64,000 nucleotides of DNA from Astropecten irregularis (taxonomy: Eukaryota > Echinodermata > Asteroidea > Paxillosida > Astropectinidae), in contig OZ020248.1 of the NCBI GenBank assembly GCA_963971285.1, forward strand, positions 3,100,001 to 3,164,000. The letters run 5' to 3'. Below are positions 11,701 to 20,823 of this stretch, one piece after another; the first letter of the stretch is position 1, and every line of letters begins with the position of its first letter. A program made the position numbers and the translations under genes. The notes under the pieces were generated by a model. That model saw only the letters and a list, made by a program, of their open reading frames with translations, was not told the origin of the DNA and did no database searches.

Positions 11701-14700
11701 TTTGTCACTGATCCACTATTCCTCTAGGCTGTTCAAGCAGGCCTTGCACTAGTTTTTTTTCCTGGCTAGCCCTCTGGGCCATCTTGCTTAAGATTTTACT
11801 AGTCTGTTAAAATGTTTACCAGCCCATACATGTGTTGATTCATACCTTTGCTTCCAGGTTCTTTTTTTTTTTTACTAGCTCAACGGACAACCAAGGAAGT
11901 GAGTCTAGCTAGCCCAGAGTAGTTTTTACTAGACATTGTATGACGGGCTGTCTGGCTAGTACTATTTCAAGGCCTGAGGACTATACAGTGATAGTCGTAA
12001 TCGATCCAAAATGCTAGGTCTAGGATCAAGGATACATAAACTACAGCAATTATCCCAATAGTGCTGCGCACTTGTGCTTAAAATAGCACCGAACCTCAGA
12101 CAAACATTGCAACTGGCCATGCAAACATGTGGTGAGTGGGGGTGTGTGTGCGCGTCCATGCATGGTGTGACGTCATTAGTGTGGAACGCTATTGTACATT
12201 GACATTATACATGTATGACTTGAGTAATATAGGCCTACTCATTAATGCATTACTTTTGTTCATGTATCCTTTTGCCCGAATAGCTGTATACCAAGATCAA
12301 GAACAAAGAAGTGCCGGCCAATCTGCCCACTGCCGACCATTCTCTTGGAGGAACCAAAGCCGTGATTGAGTTCCGAGCCTCATCATGTGCCGTCTACGAG
12401 AATGAGCAGAAAGTTCAAATCGTGGTTGAGCGCTCTGGACTCATGAGTGTGCAAGCTGTCGTGAAGTATGAAACTATTTCCTTATTCTATAAAACAAAAA
12501 ATTACGTTGCTGCTCATTTCTTCTTCTTTTTTTTTATATTTTTTTTTTTATAGTTTCATGAGTTTACACATTTTTTAGTCCGAAAATTAAATTTTGAATA
12601 GGAATTTGGCTTGATCCATGCATAATGCATGTATAAATTCATCTCATGTTATATTGTTGCAAATAGTTCAGAATAATTACCTGAAATTAGTGAAATATTC
12701 TTAAATGTCATAAAGAGACCTAACATTTCCATATATATGTATCTTTCTGAAAAGCTTAAAAACTTCATCTTAGTTGCTTACAGGGACCGAGGCTGTGTCC
12801 CAAATCTCTTGCTGCAACTGCAAATAACACAGTTTAAGTCTATGGAAACGGCTGCAGTCACTGGCTTGATGTGGCTGCCATATGCATGTGCGTTTTGCAG
12901 CTGCAGCCAGCGTTTGGGACATGGGCCTAATCTATTTCTGTCTAAATTTGCTTGACGATATCTAGGCATATCCTCTCTGGGCTATCCTAGATATACTGTT
13001 TGTCAAGGTTGCAGCATTATAAGTATCTGGATTGATCAACACGGTCTACTATAGCGGAATGTGTGTGTTTTCGAGGCCTCTGAATAGAACCTTAACTAAT
13101 TGTATTGACAGTTTGGGGCACTGTCAACTTGAAGCTGTGCACAGGAGATGGCCTGTGGTCTGAAGGTCACAGGTTTGATCCTGAACCAATCAATAGTCTT
13201 ATCATCTGATCAGAACTAAAATATTGACCCAGAGTGAAATAGAGGTCATCTTGTATTAACCGACCTACAGCTGGCAATTGCACATGCCCCGTAGGTCTTG
13301 GATCAATGCGACTCTTATTTAGAACAACAACTTTAATTCTTATGAAAAGAAATGCACAATTTGCCAAAAATTTACTTGAATGTAATATCATACTTTGGTT
13401 TTTATCAAAGAAATAAAGATTCATGGGCACAAATATCAAGGAAGATATAGTAACAGTCATCTGTGAAAGTTTCAGTCCCATACGGTGCCGACTTTTTGTG
13501 AAAACAGTGAAAGACAGCCACAGTATTTCTGAAGTCTTTTCTCTTTTATTTTTGATCTTTTAAAAGACCAAAAAGATTTTCGGTTGTTGTTTTACTAATT
13601 TCTGGATAATTACACCATTTCTGGCAAAAAATGTTAACAGTATGTTTCTACCACCACCATCTTCATACCCTGTAAGTTAAAAGTAAATCTGTGAAGATTT
13701 CTGTTTTGGTTTCTTACCAAAGTATGATACTACCTTTAAGTTGACTATGGGAGTGTCACAGAAACATTTCTTGTTCAAGACGATATAGGATATTTATAGT
13801 GCACAGATACTATATAAATATACTCTACTGCACATTGCAAATTTATTATTGTCCCTGGTCATTGGGCCATAATTTATAAATTCCTGAAACCATCTCAACT
13901 CCCTGGGGAGTATACAGCCCTGTGCTGCCATAAGCGCACTAAGGGCTAACAAGGAAGTTGATATAAGTTGATATTTAATTTTTATTTCCAAGATTTTTGG
14001 TTCTTTAGTTACGTTTGCACATTGAATTTTGTTTTTGTTCAAATTAGCCTATATCTGTCTTGAAGTAAAAGACTTTACAAGAAAAAATGTTGCTTTCATT
14101 GCTTAAATTGTGACCAGTTTGACATGTATGAATGAAAAAAAAAACCTTGCCCTTCTCAAAAAAAGAAAGAAGTCAAAATTAACATGAACAGACACGATCA
14201 ACGGCAATTTGATGTATTAACATATGAATGCTTTTAAAAAAGGATAGTACATCTTGAATTGACAATGCTTTTAAAATAAGGTCAGGGCTAGGCTGCCGTA
14301 GAAATTAAATTGAATTTTGCTTTTTTTTAATTCGTAATCATTCATTGTCGGATAATTCAGTTTGATTGTTGCCAAGTGCATTGAACTGAGATTCCGATGT
14401 AATACCTTTCTATGCATTTTCACTTCATTCGGAAGGAATTTTTTTATTTGTTGGAAGAATTTACATCATGTTTGAGTTTAATACAGTATTTTCTCCAGTT
14501 GGGCAATTACATAACGTAAGTTACCTTTTAAGTGACTTTGACCTAGTCCTTGATAAATCATTCCTGAAAGACTCCAATAGCACACCGCACTTGCTATAAA
14601 AATAGCACACCGGATCTCAGACAAACATTGCAACCAAGCAAACGTGTGTGGGTGTGCTTGAGTGCATGCATGGTGTACACTACATGTGTGAGACAATGTT

Positions 14701-17700
14701 TGTCCGACAGCCGGGGATTTTTGTGACGTCATTAGTGCAGAGCGCTATTTAAAATTTTTTTTTATTGGAATCAGCAAGTATGCCACTTATGATTCCTTGA
14801 AATGCATGCAAATATGAAACAAAAAAGAGGTAACAAAAATGTCCCAAAACCATGGAAATGCCCAGTTTGCCTTGGCGTACCGGTATATATTCTGAAACAA
14901 TATTACATGTAGATTTAAATTGCATGGCTCCAGTGCCCATGGAAACTAATTGATATTAATCAATGAATCGTTTTATTTCATGTACATGTATGTCTACATG
15001 TCTGAGTTGGTTGCTATGCGTCTAATTACTCATTCTAATTACTGTAACCTCATTTGAATTGATCATATACTATGTGTCTACACGCATCAGAGCTTTTGAA
15101 ATTTCTTTAAGTCATCTGCCGCATGTTTGCTTAATTATTCAAGCTTTTAGAGTGGAAAAAATTATTGTTTGTGGCAGAGTAGTAGAGGCGTGCCAGCCAT
15201 CCGTAATTAAACAGACCTTTTATTTCCTTCTGCCTTATTGCGCTGATGGCCGGCCGGGCAAAATGCCAGTGGATGTTTAATCTGACATTCAATTACTGTA
15301 TGTCAATAAATAAGGCATACTTGACAAGTAAGAGGGAATTTTTTTTCATTTTTTTGTCTGTTGCAGGTATGAGACGGTGAACGGCACGGCAGAGGCTGGA
15401 TCGGACTACATCGCTCAGAAGAGCTCCTTGGTCTTTGAGCCGGGGGAGACAGAGAAGATCATCGAGATTGAGATCATTGATGATAACGAGTGGGAACCGG
15501 ACGAGACCTTCTTCGTCAAGATGTCTTTAGATCCTGTCAATGATGTCGTTCTGGGCCATCGCTCCGTTATGCAAGTTATCATCATGAATGATGATGGTAA
15601 GAGTAGATTAAAAAATATGAAATCATGATGTTGGCTTCCTCATGTTTATATCCTAAGATAATCTTCCTGAGAGGCTATAAGAAAAATCACCACATTGGGA
15701 GAGATACTGAATATTTGATCGTCCTTTTCATTTGAAAGTCAAGGTCATTCCAGTACGTAAGCTTCAAAGTCTTGCATTGTTTACCCCAAACAAAACACTG
15801 CCTTACAAACACGTTTGGCTATTTTCTTAAATGAAGGCGTCAGTATTTTGGTTGTATGGAAATTGAAGGAAGGCATTTGTTGCAGGGAGTTCAGATGACA
15901 ACGCGACATACCATTCGCCATTACCGTGGTGTCCCCACCCACCTTTTGTGTACCTCCATGGTTGTACCATCAAATCAGTTTATACAGTGGAACATAATGA
16001 CTAGCGCCCTCTGTTGATTGGATTCAAACATCTGTACTGGCCAGGCATTGTTACCTGAGGTCGATTTCACCAAGCACTATGATAAATAAATCTTAATTGC
16101 TATTAAGCAAAGTGTGATGTCACAATACAAATCTCTATGGTGATAACTGACAACTGAAACATGGTATGATGAATCTAAGCGTTTGGTGAAATCAGCTCCT
16201 GATATGACATAAGTGGTGCAAAATAATGAGGTGTCATAAGCCTGGTAATATAACATTGATTTATAATTTAATACACTGCTAGAATTTTTGCAATTTTGGA
16301 CTCCTTGGAATATTCAGCAATTTTGCTGTGCCAGGCAGAAAGGCTTAACTTTTGTTCTAGGCAGGCAGATTTTTGTCTCATGGTTTTTAGAGTAGACTTT
16401 TCATCAGTGGTAGACTAGAGGAGGCTGATGCAGCATTTTCTTTGTCTCATTTCAGAGCCTGGAGTCCTGGAGTTCACCAAGACCAGTTACTTGGTGAAGG
16501 AGAGTGCTGGGAGTGTCTTCGTACCTGTGGGCAGAAACCAAGGTGTGGATGGCCGCATCGAGGTACAGTGGCGTACCAAGGACATGGAGGCGGTCAGCGG
16601 CAGCGACTACATCGGCGGCGAAGGGATCCTGGTCTTTGAACACAACGAGAAGGAGAAGGAGATTGAGATTCCCATCATTGATGACCAGGAGTATGAGAAG
16701 GACGAGAGCTTTCAGATTGAGCTGTTCGAGCCCACGGGAGGAGCTCAGCTTGGACGTCTCAAGAAGACCGTGGTCACCATCATCAACGACGACGGTAAGC
16801 ATTTGCCGCTCTCGTTGAGTCAGAACTTGATGGGATTCTTACAATGACAAGGGAAGCCATGATTCTCAGGACTTGATCTCCACAGAGGTCATCGGTTGAT
16901 GGGATAATTGCTGTCATGCTTCAGCCTGGCTGTTCAGAACTTGATGATAATTTAAGATCGTCAGGTGTCTCAATCGTCCTCCCTGGATTGATTTGAGGAG
17001 CCAGTAGCCAGTTATTGCGGCCAATTTCATAGAGCTGCTTAAGCACCAAAATCCTTGGTAAATTTAATCAGTATGCCAGCCAAAACTCTTTGTGAATGTT
17101 ATGCTCGGCAAACAATGGCCGAATACATGTCACAAACAATAAACATCACAAAATTTGGGTGGTAATTCTGTTTGATCAAGGAAGACTTTTCATGCTAAAG
17201 CAAATTTTGTGCTTAAGCAGCTCTATGAAATTGGCCCTTGGTTAGTTCGTATTCATCTGTGCGAAACAACTTTTTGGAAATATTGAAAATCTATTTAAAT
17301 CACATTTTCTCTGTTATTTCACCATAGTTACTCTCATTTGACAAATGCTTGGGTTTGTTCTTTTCCTAGATTATGCTGGTATTCTGGATCGTGTGGTAGC
17401 CATTACTCACGTGAATATGGACCGTCTAAAGCTAGGCAATGCCTCCTATGCTGACCAGTTCAAAGATGCCATGAATGTCAATGGTGGAGACGTAGAGGGA
17501 GCCGGCTTCTTAGATTATCTCATGCACTTCCTCACATTTGGATTCAAGGTATAAAGTCAAGCTTACTCAAGTTATCTGACAGGAATAGAGATATTGCAGA
17601 ATGCTGCTTTGGGAAAGATATTCATAGTTGGATGATCCTTATTTTTATTATCCTGATCCTATTCATAATATACAATGTAGGTAACAAATTGCTTGTAATG

Positions 17701-19740
17701 ATGATTAGTTTTGATACAAGTAATAAATATCAGCAAAGATAATGACCAGGGGCTGATTTCACTGACACTCTGCGATCATCACTTAAGACCAAATCCATCA
17801 CTAAACAGAAAATCGATTGCTAGCAATTTGCCATTTAGCGATGGATTTGGGCTTAGCGATGATTGCGTGCTTGGATAGAAACGCATCAGGCCCTCCTAAC
17901 TCCAAGCATTTGATAATTAATTTTGTGAAACGCCGCATTTAGTCCGAACTCAATTCATTGTTGATTTGTTTTCCTTCAAATGCTACAGGTGATTTTCGCC
18001 ATCGTGCCACCGCCTGGTTTTCTCAACAGCGGAGGCTGGATCACATTTGTCGTTGCTCTTTGCATGATCGCCATCCTGACTGCTCTGGTCGGGGACCTAG
18101 CCTCCATCTTCGGTTGCCTTATCGATCTAGAGCCTAGCGTGACAGCCATCACCTTTGTCGCTCTGGGAACCAGTCTGCCCGATCTGTTTGCCAGCAGGAC
18201 CGCTGCTTTGAATGAGAAGTACGCCGATAACTCCATCGGCAATGTGACTGGCAGTAACTCTGTCAACGTCTTTCTGGGTCTGGGCTTGCCTTGGATGTTG
18301 GCATCCATCTACTGGAGTTCAAAGGTAATGAATCTACAGGCCGTAGATCCATTCCTTCCATTCTACGACCATTCCACTTCTACTACCACTGTACCGTACC
18401 TACCATTCCAATACTATTCTAGGACTAGAGTGTTCTAGGCCTATTCTTTGACTCTTTTGCACCAATGGGAGAGTTGGTCTTTGACAAGTCCTTTTCAATC
18501 CTCATTTGACAAAACTGCATCGGGCAAATTGTTGATAAAACAAATACCCAGGTCTGAGACCATTTACAGCTATTATATCGCAATCCAACAACCATTCTAT
18601 AGCTCTAGGACTAGTATGAGACCTGTGACAACTATTCTATGACCATTCTACGACCATTCTACGACCATTCTATGACCATACTATGTACCACAACTTTAGA
18701 ACAAGTATGAGACCTGTGACAACTATTCTACGACCATTCTACAACCATTCTATGTACCACAACTGTAGAGCAAGTATGAGACCTTTGACAACTATTCTGT
18801 GACCATTCTTTGACCATTCTATCTTGCACAGCTCTAGGACTAGTATGAGACCTTTGACAACTATTCTATGACCATTCTACGACCATTGTATGTACCACAG
18901 CTGTAGAGCAAGTATGAGACCTTTGAAACTATTCTATGACCATTCTACGACCATTCTATCTTGCTCAGCTCTAGGACTAGTATGAGACCTTTGACAACTA
19001 TTCTATGACCATTCTACAACCATTCTATCTTGCACAGCTCTAGGATTTGTATGAGACCTTTGACAACTATTCTATGACCATTCTACGACCATTCTATCTT
19101 GCACAGCTCTAGGTCTAGTATGAGACCTTTGACAACTATTCTATGACAATTCTACAACCATTCTATCTTGCACAGCTCTAGGACTAGTATGAGACCTTTG
19201 ACAACTATTCTATGACCATTCTACGACCATTCTATCTACCACAGCTCTAGGACTAGTATGAGACATTTGAAAGCTTGTTTATGACAATTCTACAACCATT
19301 CTGGATCAATTTTATTCCTAAACTATTTTATAACCCTTCTGCTATCATTTTACAATAACCAGTCATCAATAGCAATCGTTTTTCAATAATATTCTACTAA
19401 TTCAAGAAAATCATTGAAAGGTCTTAAATATGAGTGTATTAATGAAGCTTCACACACATGATTCTAAACTTTTCCTTTTTTGATTCTCTTTGATGTATAG
19501 GATGACGAGTTTATCGTTCCTGCTGGTGCCTTGGCATTTAGTGTCAGTGTATACACCATCTGCGCTTTGTGCTGTGTTGCATTGCTCATGCTCAGACGCT
19601 TTCTGTCAGTCTTCGGTAAGAGTGAGCTGGGAGGTGGTAATGCCAAGTATGCCTGCGGAGTTTTCCTCATTTTCCTCTGGGTTCTGTACATCCTTCTGTC
19701 AACTCTTCAGGAGTACAAGGTTATATTCCCGGCGGAGTAG
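2560..19740 (+). CDS. slc8a: Na+/Ca2+ exchanger (NCX, SLC8 family), 3' part of gene, 7 exons
   Basis: Plasma-membrane antiporter exchanging Na+ for Ca2+. Seven exons (2560-2792, 12284-12465, 15367-15596, 16456-16794, 17370-17548, 17989-18324, 19501-19740) join in one frame to 578 residues plus stop. In order they give the end of the cytosolic loop, CBD1 (Calx-beta; acidic [11 protein letters not shown] and IIMNDD), CBD2 ([16 protein letters not shown]), a transmembrane segment, the alpha-2 repeat ([24 protein letters not shown]) and the C-terminal helices. CBD1 and CBD2 are the Ca2+ sensors of the family; alpha-2 forms half of the ion path. The start, first helices and alpha-1 repeat must lie upstream of the window. 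CBD2 seems to be encoded by one main exon, and I saw no cluster of mutually exclusive exons, although tiny cassette exons could be missed. The Calx-beta pair excludes the NCKX family. Introns are packed with small transposons. Confidence 0.95.
2967..3231. mobile_element. MITE, family M7 (ATTTCATGGAATCCGTTACGG)
   Basis: Starts GGGCCCAATTTCATGGAATC and ends in a decayed inverse (GTTACGGATTCTTG). The interior GAGAAAGACAACTCTCCCGT and CATATGCATTCTGCAGAAA recur, inverted, at 40471-40737. Confidence 0.7.
4224..4548 (+). mobile_element. MITE, family M4, copy 1
   Basis: Left end AAAGGTTGTATCATGCTTTG, right end GATATTACCTTT. The centre has the palindrome GATCTTTCAAAAGATC and the shared block CAAAAAGTGGGCACCGTATG. 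Ten copies occur in this window. Confidence 0.8.
4790..5868 (+). repeat. 135-bp tandem satellite array, about 8 copies
   Basis: GCTCGGGTGAGCATCACTT recurs at 5091, 5231, 5366, 5501, 5636 and 5771, with earlier diverged copies from about 4797 and 4961. Spacing is 135 bp except one 140-bp unit with an inserted CTGTA. The last four units alternate between two sequence variants. Confidence 0.95.
6416..6530. mobile_element. Fragment of GGATC-type repeat family M5
   Basis: Carries CTAAGGATCAAAACGTCAGT, CCCTCCTAGCTCCA and GCAGTTTATTACTTG, the features of the family seen more completely at 47804-47993 and 50977-51152. Confidence 0.5.
7608..7671. repeat. Perfect 29-bp inverted repeat, 6-nt loop
   Basis: Arms 7608-7636 and 7643-7671 are exact reverse complements around TAGGTA. 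The arm begins TGTGTACACTACATAGATTC. Confidence 0.95.
7705..8200. mobile_element. Repeat family M6 (GTGGAGACAT...), interrupted copy
   Basis: Shares ACATGGCTTTGTT, CACTCTCCAAAGAGCAGA, TTCCTCCTTTTTGAGTTAAT and GCTCGGTCTCCACAAGGCAC with 38836-39059. A separate MITE interrupts it at about 8021-8165. Confidence 0.75.
8021..8165. mobile_element. MITE nested in family M6 copy, 3-bp target duplication CTA
   Basis: Inverted ends GGGCCAATTTCATTAAAC and GCTTTATGAAATAGGCCC. The uninterrupted relative near 39030 reads AACCTATTGTGC, giving the empty site and showing CTA duplicated on both sides. Interior has ACGACGCGTCGC and CGCATAGATGCGATGCG. Confidence 0.8.
10685..11201. mobile_element. Composite MITE carrying a kinase-gene fragment (Pack-MITE-like)
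   Basis: Ends GGGGCCAATTTCATAGAGCT and AATTGGCCCC. 10685-10739 is a terminal stub of family M1; 10740-10961 is a reverse-complement copy of 27081-27302 in the kinase gene (end of intron 3, acceptor, 46 nt of exon 4); 10962-11201 is a full M1 unit, also reversed, corresponding to 26802-27079. The captured part is about 95% identical by eye to its source. Confidence 0.9.
10740..10961 (-). pseudogene. Captured fragment of TSSK-like kinase gene, intron 3 / exon 4
   Basis: On the minus strand this reads TGTTATTTCAGGTCACCTTT followed by GAGGAGGAGGCTCATATG, matching the exon 4 acceptor and codons for [15 protein letters not shown] with a few substitutions. Too short to encode a kinase. It sits in antisense orientation in the exchanger intron. 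The left junction has the palindrome CAACTCGAGGAGTTG. Confidence 0.9.
11321..11551 (-). mobile_element. SINE fragment (CCTTGG...CACCCAGG type), reversed
   Basis: The minus strand reads TGCTTGCATCCTTGGTCAAG, TTCACCCAGGTGTAAATGGG, TACCTGTGAGGGTAGAG and ends in a GCTATATAAATG-type tail. It is the same family as the complete copy at 45111-45452, with the tRNA-like head missing. Confidence 0.8.
11738..11976. mobile_element. Short inverted-repeat element (CAGGCCTTG ends), hAT-like
   Basis: Begins CAGGCCTTGCACTAGTTTTT and ends CTATTTCAAGGCCTG. The interior has repeated ACTAG and GGCTAG motifs similar to the element at 54639-54934. Superfamily is inferred from the CAG start only. Confidence 0.6.
12040..12210. 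repeat. Dispersed repeat, copy 1 (partner at 14575-14750)
   Basis: Blocks CTCAGACAAACATTGCAAC, GTGACGTCATTAGTG and a nearby GCGCTATT/ACGCTATT recur in the same order at 14575-14750. Ends are not defined. Confidence 0.5.
12284..12465 (+). CDS. slc8a: NCX exon: start of Calx-beta domain 1
   Basis: Acceptor ATAG, donor GTATGA, phase 0 in and phase 2 out. Encodes [15 protein letters not shown] and the following strand [13 protein letters not shown], the first strands of CBD1. Confidence 0.9.
13381..13739 (-). mobile_element. MITE, family M4, copy 2 (reversed)
   Basis: TGTAATATCATACTTTGGTT at one end and AAGTATGATACTACCTTT at the other, with CCCATACGGTGCC and the central ATCTTTTAAAAGA palindrome. 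Confidence 0.85.
13790..13950 (-). mobile_element. SINE 3' fragment, reversed
   Basis: CCATCTCAACTCCCTGGGGA, GTATACAGCCC and CCCTGGTCATTGGGCC match, reversed, the 3' half of the SINE at 45111-45452. Confidence 0.7.
14575..14750. repeat. Dispersed repeat, copy 2 (partner at 12040-12210)
   Basis: Carries the same CTCAGACAAACATTGCAAC and GTGACGTCATTAGTG blocks, plus an inverse GAGACAATGTTTGTC, so it may have inverted-repeat ends. Confidence 0.5.
15367..15596 (+). CDS. slc8a: NCX exon: rest of Calx-beta domain 1
   Basis: Acceptor TTGCAG, donor GTAAGA. The first base completes a lysine codon. Encodes [10 protein letters not shown] and the Ca2+-coordinating acidic run [11 protein letters not shown], ending at IIMNDD. 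This is the best conserved Ca2+-sensing part of CBD1. Confidence 0.95.
15597..16455. other. NCX intron
   Basis: Contains an M3-type MITE at 16060-16200. Nothing else recognised. Confidence 0.6.
16060..16200. mobile_element. MITE, family M3
   Basis: GTCGATTTCACCAAGCACTA at the left and AAGCGTTTGGTGAAATCAGC at the right, with the shared CACAATACAAATCTCTATGG core. Confidence 0.7.
16456..16794 (+). CDS. slc8a: NCX exon: Calx-beta domain 2
   Basis: Acceptor TTTCAG, donor GTAAGC, phase 1 on both sides. Begins EPGVLEF and ends IINDD; contains SGSDY and [11 protein letters not shown]. One 339-nt exon holds nearly all of CBD2. Confidence 0.95.
17017..17239. mobile_element. MITE, family M1
   Basis: GCGGCCAATTTCATAGAGCT and inverse AGCTCTATGAAATTGGCCC, with GCTTAAGCACCAAAATCCTT just inside. 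It is the only recognised feature in the intron 16795-17369. Confidence 0.85.
17370..17548 (+). CDS. slc8a: NCX exon: CBD2 end to first helix after the loop
   Basis: Acceptor TTCCTAG, donor GTATAA. Encodes [10 protein letters not shown], the [13 protein letters not shown] segment (compare GTNSWREQFIEAI in vertebrate NCX) and the start of the helix [14 protein letters not shown]. Confidence 0.9.
17749..17935. mobile_element. M2 MITE fragment abutting an M5 fragment (intron 17549-17988)
   Basis: 17749-17867 matches family M2 (GGGGCTGATTTCACTGACAC, CCAAATCCATCACTAAACAG) but lacks its right terminus. 17868-17935 matches the M5 segment CATCAGGCCCTCCTAACTCC. The junction suggests one element inserted into or deleted part of the other. 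Confidence 0.65.
17989..18324 (+). CDS. slc8a: NCX exon: alpha-2 repeat
   Basis: Acceptor CTACAG, donor GTAATG, 112 whole codons. Contains the ion-binding alpha-2 motifs [19 protein letters not shown] and [14 protein letters not shown] between hydrophobic helices. Confidence 0.95.
18350..19305 (+). repeat. Minisatellite of about 69-bp units in the last NCX intron
   Basis: CTAGTATGAGACCTTTGACA recurs roughly every 65-90 bp together with CCATTCTACGACCATTCTAT, at least ten times. Units differ in the number of CGACCATTCTA decamers. It fills most of intron 18325-19500. Confidence 0.95.
19501..19740 (+). CDS. slc8a: NCX terminal exon with stop
   Basis: Acceptor TGTATAG. Encodes [13 protein letters not shown] and two further hydrophobic helices, ending [11 protein letters not shown] and TAG at 19738-19740. 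A transposon copy starts about 24 nt after the stop. Confidence 0.93.
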   Translation, partial: DDEFIVPAGALAFSVSVYTICALCCVALLMLRRFLSVFGKSELGGGNAKYACGVFLIFLWVLYILLSTLQEYKVIFPAE

Positions 19741-19763
19741 AAACTTGGGTCTGAAGTGCAGCA

Positions 19764-19988
19764 AGGGCTCTTCACCAAACCTCGGCTACGGCTCTGACTA
19801 TGGCTTCGGCTCCATTATTTTGAAATATAAAGGCTTTTGGCTATGGTTTTGAAGCAGATACTCTGTTTTGAAGAAAACAAAAACGAAGGTTCAGCTTCTT
19901 TGAAAAACCACAACCTTTATTTTCAGCATTTGGATGACAGCGACGTGGCCGGAGCCGAAGCCGTAGCTAAGCTTTGGAAAAGGCCCTA
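19764..19988. mobile_element. Foldback-like element, copy F2, just after the NCX stop
   Basis: AGGGCTCTTCACCAAACCTC and the inverse end TTTGGAAAAGGCCCT, with GGCTACGGCTCTG / GGAGCCGAAGCCGTAGC arrays and the shared core GATACTCTGTTTTGAAGAA. Confidence 0.75.
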
Positions 19989-20427
19989 GTTTGGGCATTA
20001 ATGTATAATCCAATAATGTTACACTCATATTATTTTTAGTTTACAAAATGCTTTTTGTACAAAGCTGGTTGTTGTAGATTAGGACCGAGTAGTATTGTAA
20101 CCATCTCTTATTTATTCAAGCTGTATATTAAGTTAATGTGTCTTCTTGAAATATTTGCCATAGGTCTTTGATATTAAAGCATCGCATAAACACAATACGT
20201 AGAATTTCATTTATGAACATGAGGTGTCCTGAAGATATGCAATGTTTATGAGCAGCAGAAGAGTCCATTTTTTTCTAGCATCGTTTTTATGATTATCTTG
20301 GCCTATTATTCGAACATCTTTACTGAGCTTTTGCTTGTTAATAGTCTCTATGGACAAAATATTTGATACGTGTTTGTTTTACACACAATTTTGATGAGGT
20401 AATTTTTGTCCATGAAGAGACAGATCA

Positions 20428-20576
20428 GGGGCCGATTTCACGAAGCACTAAGATTAATCTTAAGATGAGTTGTTCAGTATCACCATAGTGATTTGTATTG
20501 TGACATCACATGTTGCTTAGCAATTAAGATGAATTCACGCTTAAGATCAATCTTAGTGCTTCGTGACATCGGCCCC
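20428..20576. mobile_element. MITE, family M3, nearly complete
   Basis: GGGGCCGATTTCACGAAGCA and GTGCTTCGTGACATCGGCCC are inverted ends; AGATTAATCTTAAG is inside. It abuts an M1 copy starting at 20578. Confidence 0.85.
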
Positions 20577-20577
20577 A

Positions 20578-20823
20578 GGGGGCCAATTCCACTGAGCTGT
20601 TAAGCACAAAGAAATTGTTTAGCACAAAATGTCTTGCTCAATCAAACAAATCACCCGTAAAAAAATCCATTTGATATTCATGGTCGGCGAACAGCATCTG
20701 AAGAACAATCACAAGTGATACGCAACACATGCAAATTTTGTTGTTCATCCTGTTTTTATTAAGACAAAAATGTTATGGTTAGCAAATGTTTGTGCTTAAT
20801 AGCAGGGTTGTGAAATTGGCCCC
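20578..20823. mobile_element. MITE, family M1
   Basis: GGGGGCCAATTCCACTGAGC at the left and GTGAAATTGGCCC at the right. CAG flanks both sides, compatible with a 3-bp target duplication. Confidence 0.85.

Larger units (their letters stand above)
2793..12283. other. NCX intron of about 9.5 kb
   Basis: No exon recognised. Holds MITEs, a 135-bp satellite, a perfect hairpin, poly-C tracts (near 7150 and 7390), a composite element carrying a kinase-gene fragment, a SINE fragment and a hAT-like element, listed separately. In 8200-10680 I see only AT-rich sequence with TACATG-rich short runs. Confidence 0.6.
12466..15366. other. NCX intron
   Basis: No exon recognised. Contains M4 copy 2, a SINE fragment and the second dispersed repeat copy. 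12780-12910 has the inverted pair CTGTGTCCCAAATCT...AGCGTTTGGGACATGGGCC. The remainder is AT-rich. Confidence 0.55.

Noticed and set aside
16452-16818. Frames of 104-116 codons antisense or shifted to the CBD2 exon
   Set aside because: Shadows of the well-supported Calx-beta exon.
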